64,000 bases of DNA from Bradyrhizobium sp. BR 10289 (GCF_019455385.1 NZ_JACOFR010000004.1:124001-188000); one strand, 5' to 3'; counted from the stretch's first letter, positions 1 to 9,073 are shown. The notes: generated from the letters alone by a model not told the origin. Made by a program: numbers and translations.

Positions 1-516
1 CGCATGCGGCACCTCGACCATGCCGCTTCCGCCATCGGCATCCAACGCGTAAGGATGGTCGTCGTCCTGAAAACTCGAATCATAGCGGTAGCCGAGATCG
101 GCGAGATGGCCGAGCGTGCGCTCGGTAAGCCGGCCATGCGGCGCCCGAAAGCCGCGCGGCGCATGGCCGACAATGCGCGACAGCGTCGCATGGGTGCGCT
201 CCAGCAGCGCCCGCTCGTCGATCCCTGCTGCGTCCATCTCCTCCATCGCCCAGCCATGCGCGGCGATCTCGTGGCCGCGGCTGGCGAGCGCGGCAATATA
301 GGCCGGATTGGCCTCCGCCTCCGCGCCGGGCACGAAGACGGTGGATTTGATGCCGTGACGATCGAGCAAGCCGAACAGCCGCTCGCAACCGACCGCATAG
401 GCGTATTTGCCGTAAGACGCGCGGCCGAACAGCGCATCTTCGCTGAGCTGGGTCAGTTCGACCGTCTTGCCCTGGAGATTGACGGTGACGACGACGGGAA
501 CGATCGGCTTGGTCAT
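1..516 (-). CDS. PuuE/NodB-like polysaccharide deacetylase-family hydrolase (3' end cut by the window edge)
   Basis: The first 172 residues are present, starting at the ATG at 516, which overlaps the stop of the upstream gene as ATGA; the C-terminus lies outside. The fold is that of the NodB family: a core strand after MTKPIVPVVV, a GHEIAAHGW segment near residues 89-97, then GFRAPHG and a YRYDSSF stretch. Canonical metal ligands appear absent: motif 1 reads TVNLQGKT with no Asp, and motif 2 is HGWAME rather than HxxxH. Such loss is known in the metal-independent allantoinase PuuE branch, so a ring-opening amidohydrolase acting on a cyclic ureide or imide is more likely than a sugar deacetylase. 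It is the last visible gene of an ABC-transporter operon. The substrate is unknown. Confidence 0.8.
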   Translation of the reverse strand, partial: MTKPIVPVVVTVNLQGKTVELTQLSEDALFGRASYGKYAYAVGCERLFGLLDRHGIKSTVFVPGAEAEANPAYIAALASRGHEIAAHGWAMEEMDAAGIDERALLERTHATLSRIVGHAPRGFRAPHGRLTERTLGHLADLGYRYDSSFQDDDHPYALDADGGSGMVEVPHA

Positions 517-1358
517 TGTCCGCTCCAGTCCCGCCGCCAGTCGGACGGATTCGTCAGGCACCATTCGGCCAGCTCCAGCATGCCGACGAAACGCACGCCC
601 TCGTGCCGCTTGGCGTATTTGATCAGCCCTTCGACGGCCGCGACGCGCGCGGGCGAGCCGGAGCCGTAGCCGACGCGCGGATGGAAGGTCAGGTTGTAAT
701 AGCCGCCCTCGGCGTAGATCGCATCGAACTCCTGCTCCCAATGCGTCAGCACTTCGGACGGCGGTGTGTAGCTGACGCGGTAGAACGGGAAGTCGTCCAG
801 GCTCGAGGTGTTGTTGGGCAGGCAGACATAGTCGCTGCGCTCCTCGCCGTCATAGCGCGCGAGATATGGCAGGTCGAAATCCTTGTCGCTGGAATCGTAG
901 ACGTAGCCGAGCTCGCGCAGCTTGCGCAGCGTCCGCGCGGTCTTGTGTCCGGATGGCGAACGCCATCCGCGCGGCGCGATGCCGGTGATCTCGGTGAGCA
1001 GCTTGTGCGTCCGCTCCAGCAGCTCCGGCTCGGCATCGCCGGGATCCACGCCCTCGTGAAAGTAACCATGCGAGCCGATCTCGATGCCGGAGCGCGAAAT
1101 GTCGCGGACGAGATCGGGGCTTTCTTCGGCGTCATAGCCGGAGACATAGAACGTCCAGGGCACGTCGTGCCGCGTGAACATGTCGACGAAACGGGGAATG
1201 CCGCATTTGGCGGAGTAGCGGCCGTGCGAGCGCGCCCCGAGCGGCAACTGCCCGCGACCGCGTTCCAGCGAAGTGCCGTCGAAATCGAGCGTGAGACCGA
1301 CGACGCAGCGCGCGCCGTCCGGCCAGGCATGTTGCCTGCGCTGCGCAAGAGAGATCAT
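513..1358 (-). CDS. Polysaccharide deacetylase-family hydrolase (HpPgdA/PuuE-like)
   Basis: 281 aa from the ATG at 1358, which overlaps the stop of the preceding binding-protein gene (ATGA); an upstream in-frame extension lies inside that gene and is not used. NodB-fold motifs are visible: TLDFDG (Asp25/Asp27), SHGYFH (His97 and His101, the metal-binding pair), RSPSG and a late NLTFHP His. The pattern GIPRFVDMF followed by SHGYFH and a terminal EGVRFV block resembles, from memory, the Helicobacter PgdA-like single-domain branch, some members of which act on cyclic imides or allantoin rather than glycans. No signal peptide is seen, so it probably acts in the cytoplasm on an imported compound. 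It is paired with a second family member whose metal ligands are missing. Confidence 0.85.
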   Translation of the reverse strand: MISLAQRRQHAWPDGARCVVGLTLDFDGTSLERGRGQLPLGARSHGRYSAKCGIPRFVDMFTRHDVPWTFYVSGYDAEESPDLVRDISRSGIEIGSHGYFHEGVDPGDAEPELLERTHKLLTEITGIAPRGWRSPSGHKTARTLRKLRELGYVYDSSDKDFDLPYLARYDGEERSDYVCLPNNTSSLDDFPFYRVSYTPPSEVLTHWEQEFDAIYAEGGYYNLTFHPRVGYGSGSPARVAAVEGLIKYAKRHEGVRFVGMLELAEWCLTNPSDWRRDWSGQ

Positions 1359-2896
1359 GGGACAACCTCGACATTCCAGAAGCGGGGTTTGCGGCCGGCC
1401 CACGGCGCGTAGCCGCGCACCTTGGGCGAGACCGCGGAGACGTTGACGCCGGAGCTCCACACGATCATCGGCGCATCGTCGACGAACAGCTTGTGAAGCG
1501 CGTCGAACAGCGGCTGGCGCGCCGCGGGTTCTGCCGTCTCCATCAGCTCAGCCAGCAGGTCGATCGCAGCAGCGTTGCTCCAGACCTTGTCAGGCTGCGC
1601 GGCCTTGTCGCCGATGAAACGATCGAGGCCAAACGCCGCATCGAGATAGGGCGTATAGTTCCACACCATCAGCTGGTAGTCGCCCTTGTTGTAGCGGCTG
1701 AGCTGGGTCGCGAACTCCACGACCTCGACGGTGAGATTGAGCCCGGCCTGCTGCGCCATCGCCTGCGCCAGCACGGCGACGTCGTTCATGACGGGAAAGC
1801 GCGCATTGGTGGTGATCCTGATCGGCTCGCCCTTGTAGCCGGCTTCGCTCAGCAGCTTCTTCGCGCGGGCGATATCGAGGCTAAAACCGGCCTGCTCGAC
1901 CGCGCCGTAGTAGCGGCTCGACAACGGCACCAGCGACGTGCTCGGCTTGGCATAGCCGTCGGTGAGGCTGTCGCTCATGCTGGGATAATCGAGCGAGGCC
2001 GCGATCGCCTCACGGATGCGCCTGTCCTTGAGCAGTGGATCATTGGTCTGCATGACGATGGCGTTCAGCGAGGCGACCGGTGCGGCCGCGATCACGAGGC
2101 CCGCCGATTTCAGCTCGCCCGCGAACTTGGGATCGGCCGACGGCCAGAGATCGAGATTGCCGGATTGGACCGCGGCCTTCGCCGCAGCAGGATCGGGAAC
2201 GATCGACAGCCTGACACGATCGACCTTGGGCGGCTTGGCTCCAGCGAGGCCGTCCGCCGGCTCGGTGCGCGCGGTATAGGTCTCGTTGCGGGCCAGCTCG
2301 ATGAACTGGCCGCGGCGCCACTCGGTGAGCTTGAACGGGCCGGTGCCGATCGCCCTCTGCCAGGTCCCGTCGGCTCCGACCGAGTCCGGATGCGCAATGC
2401 CGTTGCCGTCGCAATCGGCCCGCGCGATCGTGCTGAGGAAGGCGCCGCTCGGCTCGGCGAGGCGGAAGGCCACCTGCTGAGGCGACGGCGTCGTGATCTC
2501 GGCGATCTTGATTCTTCGTGTGCCGTCAAAGTTGGTCCGGCACGGCCAACCGGACTTCGGATCGAGGAAGCGCTCCCAGGTCCACGCCACTTCCCGCGAG
2601 GTCAGCGGCGCGCCGTTGTGGAACGTCACGCCGTCCCGCAGCGTGAAGATGTAGGTGCGGCCGTCCGCGGATGTCTCGATCGCCTTGGCCAGCATCGGGG
2701 CCACCGTGCCGTCGGCGCGCCAGGCGACGAGGCCTTCGTAGATCTGCTGAAGCACGAGACCGGTGTTGTCGTCGGGGCTGTTGCCCGGCATCAGGCCGCG
2801 GATGTCGGTGGTGATCATGCTGCGCAAAACGCTCTCGGCGCGGGCTGCGGACAGCGATACGAGCATCAGACACAACGCAACGACCAAACGCTTCAT
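1355..2896 (-). CDS. ABC transporter substrate-binding protein, family 5 (peptide/opine type)
   Basis: 513 aa with a Sec signal peptide (MKRLVVALCLMLVSLSAARA). The start at 2896 is chosen because it begins the signal peptide; the longer frame upstream is not plausible. Family-5 landmarks are present: a GRTYIFTLRDGVTFHNG block near residues 75-95, IGTGPFKLTEWRRGQ, DPLLKDRRIREAIAASLD and a C-terminal LFVDDAPMIVW. It would deliver an oligopeptide-like or amide-containing ligand to the inner-membrane complex encoded by the next genes. It is clearly homologous to the second binding protein at 6281-7846, so one transporter appears to be served by two receptors. The operon continues with ATGA overlap into the hydrolase gene. 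Confidence 0.93.
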   Translation of the reverse strand: MKRLVVALCLMLVSLSAARAESVLRSMITTDIRGLMPGNSPDDNTGLVLQQIYEGLVAWRADGTVAPMLAKAIETSADGRTYIFTLRDGVTFHNGAPLTSREVAWTWERFLDPKSGWPCRTNFDGTRRIKIAEITTPSPQQVAFRLAEPSGAFLSTIARADCDGNGIAHPDSVGADGTWQRAIGTGPFKLTEWRRGQFIELARNETYTARTEPADGLAGAKPPKVDRVRLSIVPDPAAAKAAVQSGNLDLWPSADPKFAGELKSAGLVIAAAPVASLNAIVMQTNDPLLKDRRIREAIAASLDYPSMSDSLTDGYAKPSTSLVPLSSRYYGAVEQAGFSLDIARAKKLLSEAGYKGEPIRITTNARFPVMNDVAVLAQAMAQQAGLNLTVEVVEFATQLSRYNKGDYQLMVWNYTPYLDAAFGLDRFIGDKAAQPDKVWSNAAAIDLLAELMETAEPAARQPLFDALHKLFVDDAPMIVWSSGVNVSAVSPKVRGYAPWAGRKPRFWNVEVVP

Positions 2897-2909
2897 GCAA
2901 CAATCCTGT

Positions 2910-4517
2910 CTAGCCCGAGGCGCGCGCCTCCGCCGCCCCCGCGAAATCCAGCACGGGCGCGGCCGCGAGCAGCGCCTTGGTGTAATCATGCCGGGGATGA
3001 TCGAAGATGTCGTCGCGCGTGCCCTGCTCGACGATCTTGCCGCCCTGCATCACCACGACGCGATCGGCGACCTGCTCGACGGCAGCAAGGTCATGGCTAA
3101 TGAACAGGCACGCAAACCCATACTGCGCCTGCAGCCGCTCGAACAATTTCAGCACCTGCGCCTGGATGGTCATGTCGAGCGCCGAGACCGGCTCGTCGGC
3201 CACGACGAAGGCCGGCTCGCGCACAATGGCGCGAGCAATCGCGATGCGCTGGCGTTGACCGCCGGACAGCTCATGCGGCCAACGCGCAGCCAGGCCGGCA
3301 AGTCCGACCTCGTCGAGCATCGCCGCGACGCGCCTGTCGCGCTCGGCTGTCGTCAGTTGCGGCACGTGGCGCAGCGGCTCGGCGACGATCTCGCCGACGC
3401 GCATGCGCGGATCGAGCGACGAATAAGGATCCTGGAACACGAGCTGCGAGGCGAGACGGAAGTCGCGGTCGATCGTCGACGTCACGTCCCTGCCCCGGAA
3501 CCTGATCTCGCCGCCCGAATTCGGGATCAGCCGGAGCATGGCGCGCCCAAGCGTGGTCTTGCCCGAGCCGCTGCCGCCGACCACCGCAACCGTCTCGCCC
3601 GCGGCGATGTCGAGATCGACGCCGTTGACGGCGGAGACGCCGCTATCGCGGCGGAACAGCCGCTGCCGGCCGGCAAAGCCGACCTTGAGATCGCGCACGC
3701 TGACCAGCGGCTCGCCGCCCTGTCGTGCCTTGGTCGTGGTACCCCGGCGCGGCAGGGCTTCGACCAGGCGCTTGGTGTAGGCCTCGCGCGGCGAGAACAG
3801 GATCTGCCGGGTCGTGCCTGTCTCGACCATCCTGCCCTGGCGCAGCACCAGCGCGCGCTGCGCGTAGCGCGAGACGAGGCCGAGATTGTGGGTGATCAGC
3901 ATCACCGAGGTACCGTGATCGCGCGCGAGCCCGACCATGAGATCGAGCACCTCGCGCTGCGTCAGGGTATCCAGCGCCGTGGTCGGCTCGTCCGCGATCA
4001 GCAGCTTTGGCTTCAGCAGCATCACCGAGGCCAGCATGATGCGCTGGCGCATGCCGCCGGAGAATTCGTGCGGATAGGCATCGAAGGTTCGCTCGGGGTC
4101 GCGGATCTGCACGCGCGCGAGCATGTCGAAGCAGCGCTGCCTGATCTCGCGCTTGCCGAGCCGCTCATGCAGTCCGAGCCCTTCGGCCATCTGAGCGCCG
4201 ACACTGATGGCCGTATTGAGCGAGACCATCGGCTCCTGGAACACCATGCCGACGGTCGGGCCGCGCAAGGTCCGCATCTGGCGCGCCGAGGCATTGGCGA
4301 GATCGACGCCATCGAGCACGATGCGACCGCCGGCCTTGCGCAGTCCCGGCGGCAACAGGCCGAGCACGGCACGCGCCGCCGCGGTCTTGCCGCTGCCGGA
4401 TTCGCCGACCACGGCGAGGAACTCGCCGCGCTCGACGGCGAAGGAGAGGTCGTCGACGATCACGGACTTGCTGGCGGCGACCTCGATGCGCAAATTTTCG
4501 ACCGAGAGCAAGCTCAT
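2910..4517 (-). CDS. Dipeptide/oligopeptide ABC transporter, fused double ATPase
   Basis: 535 aa carrying two complete nucleotide-binding domains in tandem, equivalent to DppD and DppF joined. Domain 1: Walker A GESGSGKT at residues 38-45, signature FSGGMRQR, Walker B LLIADEP. Domain 2: Walker A GGSGSGKT, signature LSGGQRQR, Walker B FVVADEP. It powers import by the permease pair encoded just upstream. The ATG at 4517 overlaps the permease stop (ATGA), which fixes the start. A second such fusion occurs at 17225-18895, whereas the system between them uses separate ATPases. Confidence 0.95.
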   Translation of the reverse strand: MSLLSVENLRIEVAASKSVIVDDLSFAVERGEFLAVVGESGSGKTAAARAVLGLLPPGLRKAGGRIVLDGVDLANASARQMRTLRGPTVGMVFQEPMVSLNTAISVGAQMAEGLGLHERLGKREIRQRCFDMLARVQIRDPERTFDAYPHEFSGGMRQRIMLASVMLLKPKLLIADEPTTALDTLTQREVLDLMVGLARDHGTSVMLITHNLGLVSRYAQRALVLRQGRMVETGTTRQILFSPREAYTKRLVEALPRRGTTTKARQGGEPLVSVRDLKVGFAGRQRLFRRDSGVSAVNGVDLDIAAGETVAVVGGSGSGKTTLGRAMLRLIPNSGGEIRFRGRDVTSTIDRDFRLASQLVFQDPYSSLDPRMRVGEIVAEPLRHVPQLTTAERDRRVAAMLDEVGLAGLAARWPHELSGGQRQRIAIARAIVREPAFVVADEPVSALDMTIQAQVLKLFERLQAQYGFACLFISHDLAAVEQVADRVVVMQGGKIVEQGTRDDIFDHPRHDYTKALLAAAPVLDFAGAAEARASG

Positions 4518-5326
4518 CCGTGCGCCATCCTGGGGTCGAGGCGGTCGCGCAAGGAATCGCCGAGCAGGTTGATGCCGAGCAGCGTCAGCGCGATGCAGAG
4601 GCCCGGCGCGATCGAGAGCCACGCCGCGGTCTCCATGAACGGGCGGCTCGCCGCCAGCATGTTGCCCCAGGTCGGCGCCGGCGGCGGCACGCCGAGGCCG
4701 AGGAAGCTCAAGGCGCTCTCGGCCAGCAACACCCAGCCGAACATGCTGGTTGCGAGCACCGCAACCGGCGCGATCGCGTTCGGCATCACATGGCGTAGCA
4801 TCGAGTAGGCCTCCGAGTTGCCGATGACGCGCGAGGCCTCGACATATTCCTTCTCGCGGATCGACAGCACGGTGCCACGCACCACGCGGACGACCGAGGG
4901 AATGTAGGCCAGTCCAAGCGCCAGGATCAGCCCGACCTTGTTGGCGCCGACCACGATCATCACGGCCAGCGCCAACAGGATGCCGGGGAATGCGAGCAGC
5001 GCGTCGTTGACGGCCATGATGATGCGATCGGCCCAGCCGCGGATGTAGCCGGCCGCGCAGCCGATTACCATGCCGGCCGCCACAGCGAGCAGCACCGTCA
5101 CCAGAGCGATGATCACGCTGGCGCCTGCCCCAACCATGATGCGGCTCAGCACATCGCGGCCGAATTCATCCGTGCCCAGCCAGTGCAGCGAGGACGGTGC
5201 CTGCAGCCGTGCGCGCAGATTGATGCGGAGCGGATCGAACGGGGTCCAGAACGCGCCGGTTACGGCGGCGCCGAGCAGCAACGCGACGAGCGTGCCGCCG
5301 ATCGCGGTGTTGGCACGTATCCTCAT
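4514..5326 (-). CDS. Dipeptide-type ABC transporter permease, DppC-like
   Basis: 270 aa integral membrane protein. The start is the ATG at 5326, overlapping the stop of the DppB-like gene; the longer open frame upstream is a shadow of that gene. It has the DppC layout: a single N-terminal helix, the periplasmic HWLGTDEFGRDVLSRI motif, then about five further helices with the cytoplasmic EAA-type loop (EYVEASRVIGNSEAYSMLRHVMPNAIAPV) that contacts the ATPase. It ends in NLLGDSLRDRLDPR, typical of the family. It forms the translocation pore with the DppB-like partner. Confidence 0.94.
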   Translation of the reverse strand: MRIRANTAIGGTLVALLLGAAVTGAFWTPFDPLRINLRARLQAPSSLHWLGTDEFGRDVLSRIMVGAGASVIIALVTVLLAVAAGMVIGCAAGYIRGWADRIIMAVNDALLAFPGILLALAVMIVVGANKVGLILALGLAYIPSVVRVVRGTVLSIREKEYVEASRVIGNSEAYSMLRHVMPNAIAPVAVLATSMFGWVLLAESALSFLGLGVPPPAPTWGNMLAASRPFMETAAWLSIAPGLCIALTLLGINLLGDSLRDRLDPRMAHG

Positions 5327-6267
5327 GCGATCGTCACCCTGGGATCGAACAAGGGATAGCAGAGGTCGACGATCAGATTGACGACAACGTAAATGACCGC
5401 GGTGAACAGCAGGCAGCCCTGCACCACCGGATAGTCGCGCGCGAAGATGGAATCGACCAGCAACCGGCCGAGGCCGGGCAGAGTGAACACGGTCTCGATC
5501 ACCGCGATGCCGCCCAGCAAATGACCGAGGACGAGTCCGATCAGCGTCCAGGTCGGCGCGAACGCGTTGGGCAGCACGTGGCGCGCCAGCACGCGCCATT
5601 CCGGCACGCCCTTGGCACGGGCATGCGTGACATATTCCAGCCTGAGCACCTCGATCGACGCGGCCCGCGCCATGCGCGTGAGCACGCCGATCTCGACCAT
5701 GGTGAGCGTTGCGATCGGCAGCACGATGAAGGTCGCCGCCTGCCAGAAATTCTCCGCGAACGGCACATAGCCGATCACCGGCAGCCATTTCAGCTTGAGC
5801 CCGAACAGGAGCAGCAGCAAGAGACCGAGCCAGAAGCTCGGAATCGACAGCAGCAGCGTGGCGCCGCCAACGACGGAGAGATCGAGCAGGCTGTTCTGTT
5901 TCCACGCCGCGACGAGGCCGGCCGGAACGGCAATGCAGGCAGCTGCCGCAACCGCCACCAGCACGATGACGGCACTGACCTGGAAGCGATCGAGGATCAG
6001 CGGCAGCACGGCAAGGTTGTTGGTGATGGAGTGGCCGAAATCGCCGGCAGCAAGCTTGGCGATCCAGTGCACGAACTGCATCGGGATCGGCTGGTCGAGG
6101 CCGAGTTGGGCGCGGAGCTGCGCTGCCTGCGCGGGATCAGCGGCATCGCCCAGCATCACCTGCACGGGGTCGCCGGGAATGAGGCGGACCAGCGCAAACA
6201 CGGCGATCGCGACCAGCAGCAGGGTCGGGATCGTCATGGCCAGCCGTCTTGCGAGGTATCCCAACAT
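5323..6267 (-). CDS. Dipeptide-type ABC transporter permease, DppB-like
   Basis: 314 aa, six predicted membrane helices. The N-terminal MLGYLARRLAMTIPTLLLV helix, the RLIPGDPV motif, the LGLDQP segment and the C-terminal VNLIVDLCYPLFDPR are all DppB landmarks. An EAA loop lies near RLEYVTHARAKGVPEWRVLARHVLPNA. It pairs with the DppC-like product. It lies 13 bases after the stop of the second binding-protein gene, so order of transcription is binding protein, DppB, DppC, double ATPase, second binding protein, then hydrolases. Confidence 0.94.
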   Translation of the reverse strand: MLGYLARRLAMTIPTLLLVAIAVFALVRLIPGDPVQVMLGDAADPAQAAQLRAQLGLDQPIPMQFVHWIAKLAAGDFGHSITNNLAVLPLILDRFQVSAVIVLVAVAAAACIAVPAGLVAAWKQNSLLDLSVVGGATLLLSIPSFWLGLLLLLLFGLKLKWLPVIGYVPFAENFWQAATFIVLPIATLTMVEIGVLTRMARAASIEVLRLEYVTHARAKGVPEWRVLARHVLPNAFAPTWTLIGLVLGHLLGGIAVIETVFTLPGLGRLLVDSIFARDYPVVQGCLLFTAVIYVVVNLIVDLCYPLFDPRVTIA

Positions 6268-6280
6268 GGCGCGCTCTTGC

Positions 6281-7846
6281 CTATTGAACCGCGACGCCCC
6301 AGAACCGCGGCTGCGGATAGAGCCAGCCGGCGTAGCCCTTGATGTTCTTGCGCAGCGCCGTCAGTTCCGAATTATTGAACAGGACGATCATCGGCACGTC
6401 GGCGATGAAGCGGCGATGCATCTCGTCGAACAGCGCCTGCCGCTTCGCCGTATCGTCGATCATCATCGACTGCCGCAGCATCTCCTGCCCTTCCGGATTG
6501 TCCCAGACCTTGCGCGGCTGGCTGGCCTTCGGCCCGGTCAGCATCTCGAAGCTCAGGGACGGATCGAGCCTCGCCGAATAGGTGAATGCCATCGACTGGT
6601 AGTCGCCCCTGTTGTAGCGATCGAGCTGGGTCGCCCAGTCCAGCACCTCGATCTCGATGTTGATGCCGACTGCCTGCGCCATGGCTTGAACCAGCATGGC
6701 GGAATCGAACACATAGGTGTAGCGCTTGTTGGTGATCATCTTGATCGGCTGGCCATGATAGCCGGCTTGCGCCAAAAGCTTCTTGGCCTCCACAAGATTT
6801 TGCTGATAGCCGTGCGACTGCACCTCGCCATAGAAAGGACTTCCGATCGGCAGCGCCGAGTTGTTCGCCCGCGCGGTGCCCTCCATGACCGCGTCGACGA
6901 TCTGCGGCGTGTCGATGGAGAGCGCAATGGCACGGCGGATACGGACATCCTTCAACAGCGGATCCCCGGTCTGGAACAGGATGCCGGTCAGGGCGAGGCC
7001 CGGCGTGATGCTGAGCTGCACGCCGGGCTGCGACCTGAGACCCTCGAGGTCGGGCGTGGACAAACTCATGATCACGTCGAGCGAGCCGCTGAGCAGCCCC
7101 GCCTTCGCGGCGGAACTGTCCGGGATCACGTTGAAGCGCACGCGGTCGACCTTGACGTCCTTGGCGCCGGTGTAGCCGGTGCGCGGCTCGCTGCGCGAAA
7201 CATAGCCGTCGAAGCGGATGATATCGACATATTGCCCCCGCTTCCATTCGGCGAGCTTGAACGGGCCGGTGCCGACAGGGGCGATCCACTTGCCGTCAGG
7301 ACCGACGGAGTCGCGATGGATGATCGCGGTCTGGCCGCAATCGGGCCGCGCCAGGGTCGGGAGGAACAGAGCCGTCGGCTGGTCGAGCGTGATGGCGACC
7401 GTCTGCGGATCGGGCGCCTCGATCTTCTCGATGCGCGCGATGCCTGACGCGCTGAACTCGGAGAGGCAGCGCCATTGCGTCGCCGGGTCGAGCCAGCGCT
7501 TCAGCGACCAGACCACGTCGTCCGCCGTCATGGTGGCACCATTGTGGAACTTGACGCCCTGGCGCAGGCGGAACGTGTAAGTCCTGCCCTCGTTCGAAAC
7601 GGTCCAGCTGTCGGCCAGCATCGGACCGATAGAGGTATCGTCGCGGAAGGCGACCAGCCCCTCCACCACATGCCCGATGACGCCGTCCGTGTTGGCATCG
7701 CGGTTGGTGCCGGGATCGGTCGAGCGGATGTCGGCATTGAGCCGGGTCCGCAACAATGTCTCGGCGCCGGCCTTCCCCAGCATGGCCAGCAGGGCCAAGG
7801 CGGCGACACCAACCGCCCATGCCGGCGATGGCCGACGCCGCCGCAT
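6281..7846 (-). CDS. ABC transporter substrate-binding protein, family 5 (second receptor)
   Basis: 521 aa with an Arg-rich signal peptide (MRRRRPSPAWAVGVAALALLAMLGKAGA). The start at 7846 overlaps the upstream stop as TGATG. Family-5 motifs: GRTYTFRLRQGVKFHNG, VGTGPFKLAEWKRGQY, GDPLLKDVRIRRAIALSID and VPMIVLFNNSE. It is similar along its whole length to the product of 1355-2896, indicating gene duplication within the operon and divergence of ligand preference. Its place directly after the C45 amidohydrolase gene suggests that the ligand is an N-acyl or peptide-like compound. Confidence 0.93.
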   Translation of the reverse strand: MRRRRPSPAWAVGVAALALLAMLGKAGAETLLRTRLNADIRSTDPGTNRDANTDGVIGHVVEGLVAFRDDTSIGPMLADSWTVSNEGRTYTFRLRQGVKFHNGATMTADDVVWSLKRWLDPATQWRCLSEFSASGIARIEKIEAPDPQTVAITLDQPTALFLPTLARPDCGQTAIIHRDSVGPDGKWIAPVGTGPFKLAEWKRGQYVDIIRFDGYVSRSEPRTGYTGAKDVKVDRVRFNVIPDSSAAKAGLLSGSLDVIMSLSTPDLEGLRSQPGVQLSITPGLALTGILFQTGDPLLKDVRIRRAIALSIDTPQIVDAVMEGTARANNSALPIGSPFYGEVQSHGYQQNLVEAKKLLAQAGYHGQPIKMITNKRYTYVFDSAMLVQAMAQAVGINIEIEVLDWATQLDRYNRGDYQSMAFTYSARLDPSLSFEMLTGPKASQPRKVWDNPEGQEMLRQSMMIDDTAKRQALFDEMHRRFIADVPMIVLFNNSELTALRKNIKGYAGWLYPQPRFWGVAVQ

Positions 7847-9006
7847 CACGCAGCCCCCACGGCGGCTGACCGCTCGAACGCGGCACGTCCGATCTCGTCG
7901 ATCTCGAGGCGGTACTCGGTGAATTCGCGGTTGAGCGCGGGCAACGGCGCCGCCTGCATCAGTCCGCTCGCCGGCTCCATCAGGATCATCGCCACGGTGG
8001 CGCTGAGATTGTTGCTGAGATTGCGGCGCGGCGGCCGGCACACCGACCAGGGCCAGGCGAACTCGTCGAACAGCGCGTTCTTGACGTGGTCGAAGGTGAT
8101 CTTGCCGATGTGCGGCTGAAGCAGGTCACGGACGCGGATGTCGCGATAGAGGCTGTCAGGCGTATCCTGGATGCCGGCATCCCTGAGCTTGCCGAGCGCA
8201 ACCGGGCTCACGAAGTGATTGGCATGTACCAAGAGGCCATTCTGCGGATGCACCTGAAAGGTCTCGTCCGGCGCACATTCGAAATCGATCGCCACACCCT
8301 CGCGATGGCTGACGATCATGTTGTTGGCGGCGGATTTCCTGGTGCAGTAGACCGCACGCATGGCGAGCGCGACATGCTCCTGCTCAAGCACCTTGCGGCG
8401 GATCAGTGCCAGCGGCACGCCGACCTGGCGATAGTCGCGATCGCTTTGCAGATAATTCGCGGTGATCGCGATGCCGACCGCGTTGAAGCCGCAGCGACCG
8501 AGCGCGCCGGCCTCGGTGAAGGTCATGAGATCAGGACCATCGTCGCGCCGCACCTTCAGCACCACTGCCGTCTCCGCGCATTCGCGCTTCCAGTCCCAGT
8601 TCTGCGCATGAATCAGGCGGCCGCTGCTGGTCGCCGCCGGCAGCGCAACGAGGCCGGTGCAGCCATCGGGCTCGTCGGGGGCCTTCAGGCGCGCGCGGAC
8701 CTTTGGATTGGCAAGCTTGAGAATCTCGGTGCGGGCGTTGAGCAGAACGATATCCTCGAACGGAATGTCGGCGCCTTCGGCAATGCCGCGCATCTCTTCG
8801 ATATAGCTGGGCTCGAAGCCCTCGATGACGGGCAGATAGTCCCGGACCAGCTCGGCGACGCCCTTTGCATCGAGCGACAGCTCCTTCAGCTGCGCGAAGT
8901 AATGCGTCGTCCCCTTCTTGATGCGGCCCGCCGCCTTCTGCCCGTACTGTCGGCCACGCTCGCGCGGAGCGCCGGAGATCTCGATGAGGGGAAAGGGTTC
9001 GACCAT
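7846..9006 (-). CDS. Peptidase C45-family amidohydrolase / acyl-CoA:6-aminopenicillanate acyltransferase-like
   Basis: 386 aa Ntn-hydrolase-fold protein. The N-terminal FPLIEISGAPRERGRQYGQ stretch and the DGCTGLVAL motif (Cys116) match the C45 family, in which autocleavage before this Cys exposes it as the nucleophile. Fungal members acylate 6-APA; bacterial members mostly hydrolyse amide bonds in small N-acyl compounds. It is the first gene of a transporter operon, so it probably processes the imported compound in the cytoplasm. The start ATG at 9006 is favoured because conserved sequence begins there; an in-frame ATG at 9075 would overlap the divergent regulator gene. SD-like AAGGA lies 12 bases upstream, which is long. 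Confidence 0.85.
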   Translation of the reverse strand: MVEPFPLIEISGAPRERGRQYGQKAAGRIKKGTTHYFAQLKELSLDAKGVAELVRDYLPVIEGFEPSYIEEMRGIAEGADIPFEDIVLLNARTEILKLANPKVRARLKAPDEPDGCTGLVALPAATSSGRLIHAQNWDWKRECAETAVVLKVRRDDGPDLMTFTEAGALGRCGFNAVGIAITANYLQSDRDYRQVGVPLALIRRKVLEQEHVALAMRAVYCTRKSAANNMIVSHREGVAIDFECAPDETFQVHPQNGLLVHANHFVSPVALGKLRDAGIQDTPDSLYRDIRVRDLLQPHIGKITFDHVKNALFDEFAWPWSVCRPPRRNLSNNLSATVAMILMEPASGLMQAAPLPALNREFTEYRLEIDEIGRAAFERSAAVGAA

Positions 9007-9073
9007 GGGACGCCAAATTCCTTGTTGAAGTTCCTTTTGCTTTCCAGGGAAGCCTAATGTATTTTGTGATGAC
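9007..9073. promoter_or_regulatory. Divergent promoter region between the C45/ABC operon and the GntR regulator
   Basis: Only 67 bases separate the two start codons, so both promoters must overlap here or lie within the coding starts. An AT-rich stretch at 9056-9075 with ATGT and ACAT ends could be part of a regulator site, but symmetry is weak. No sigma-54 pattern is seen. Autoregulation and control of the divergent operon by the GntR protein is the usual arrangement and is inferred only from position. Confidence 0.4.

Noticed and set aside
1493..4808. Long plus-strand open frames across the ABC genes
   Set aside because: They are rich in Arg, His and Gln, match no family and run antisense to clear transporter genes; such frames are expected in high-GC DNA.
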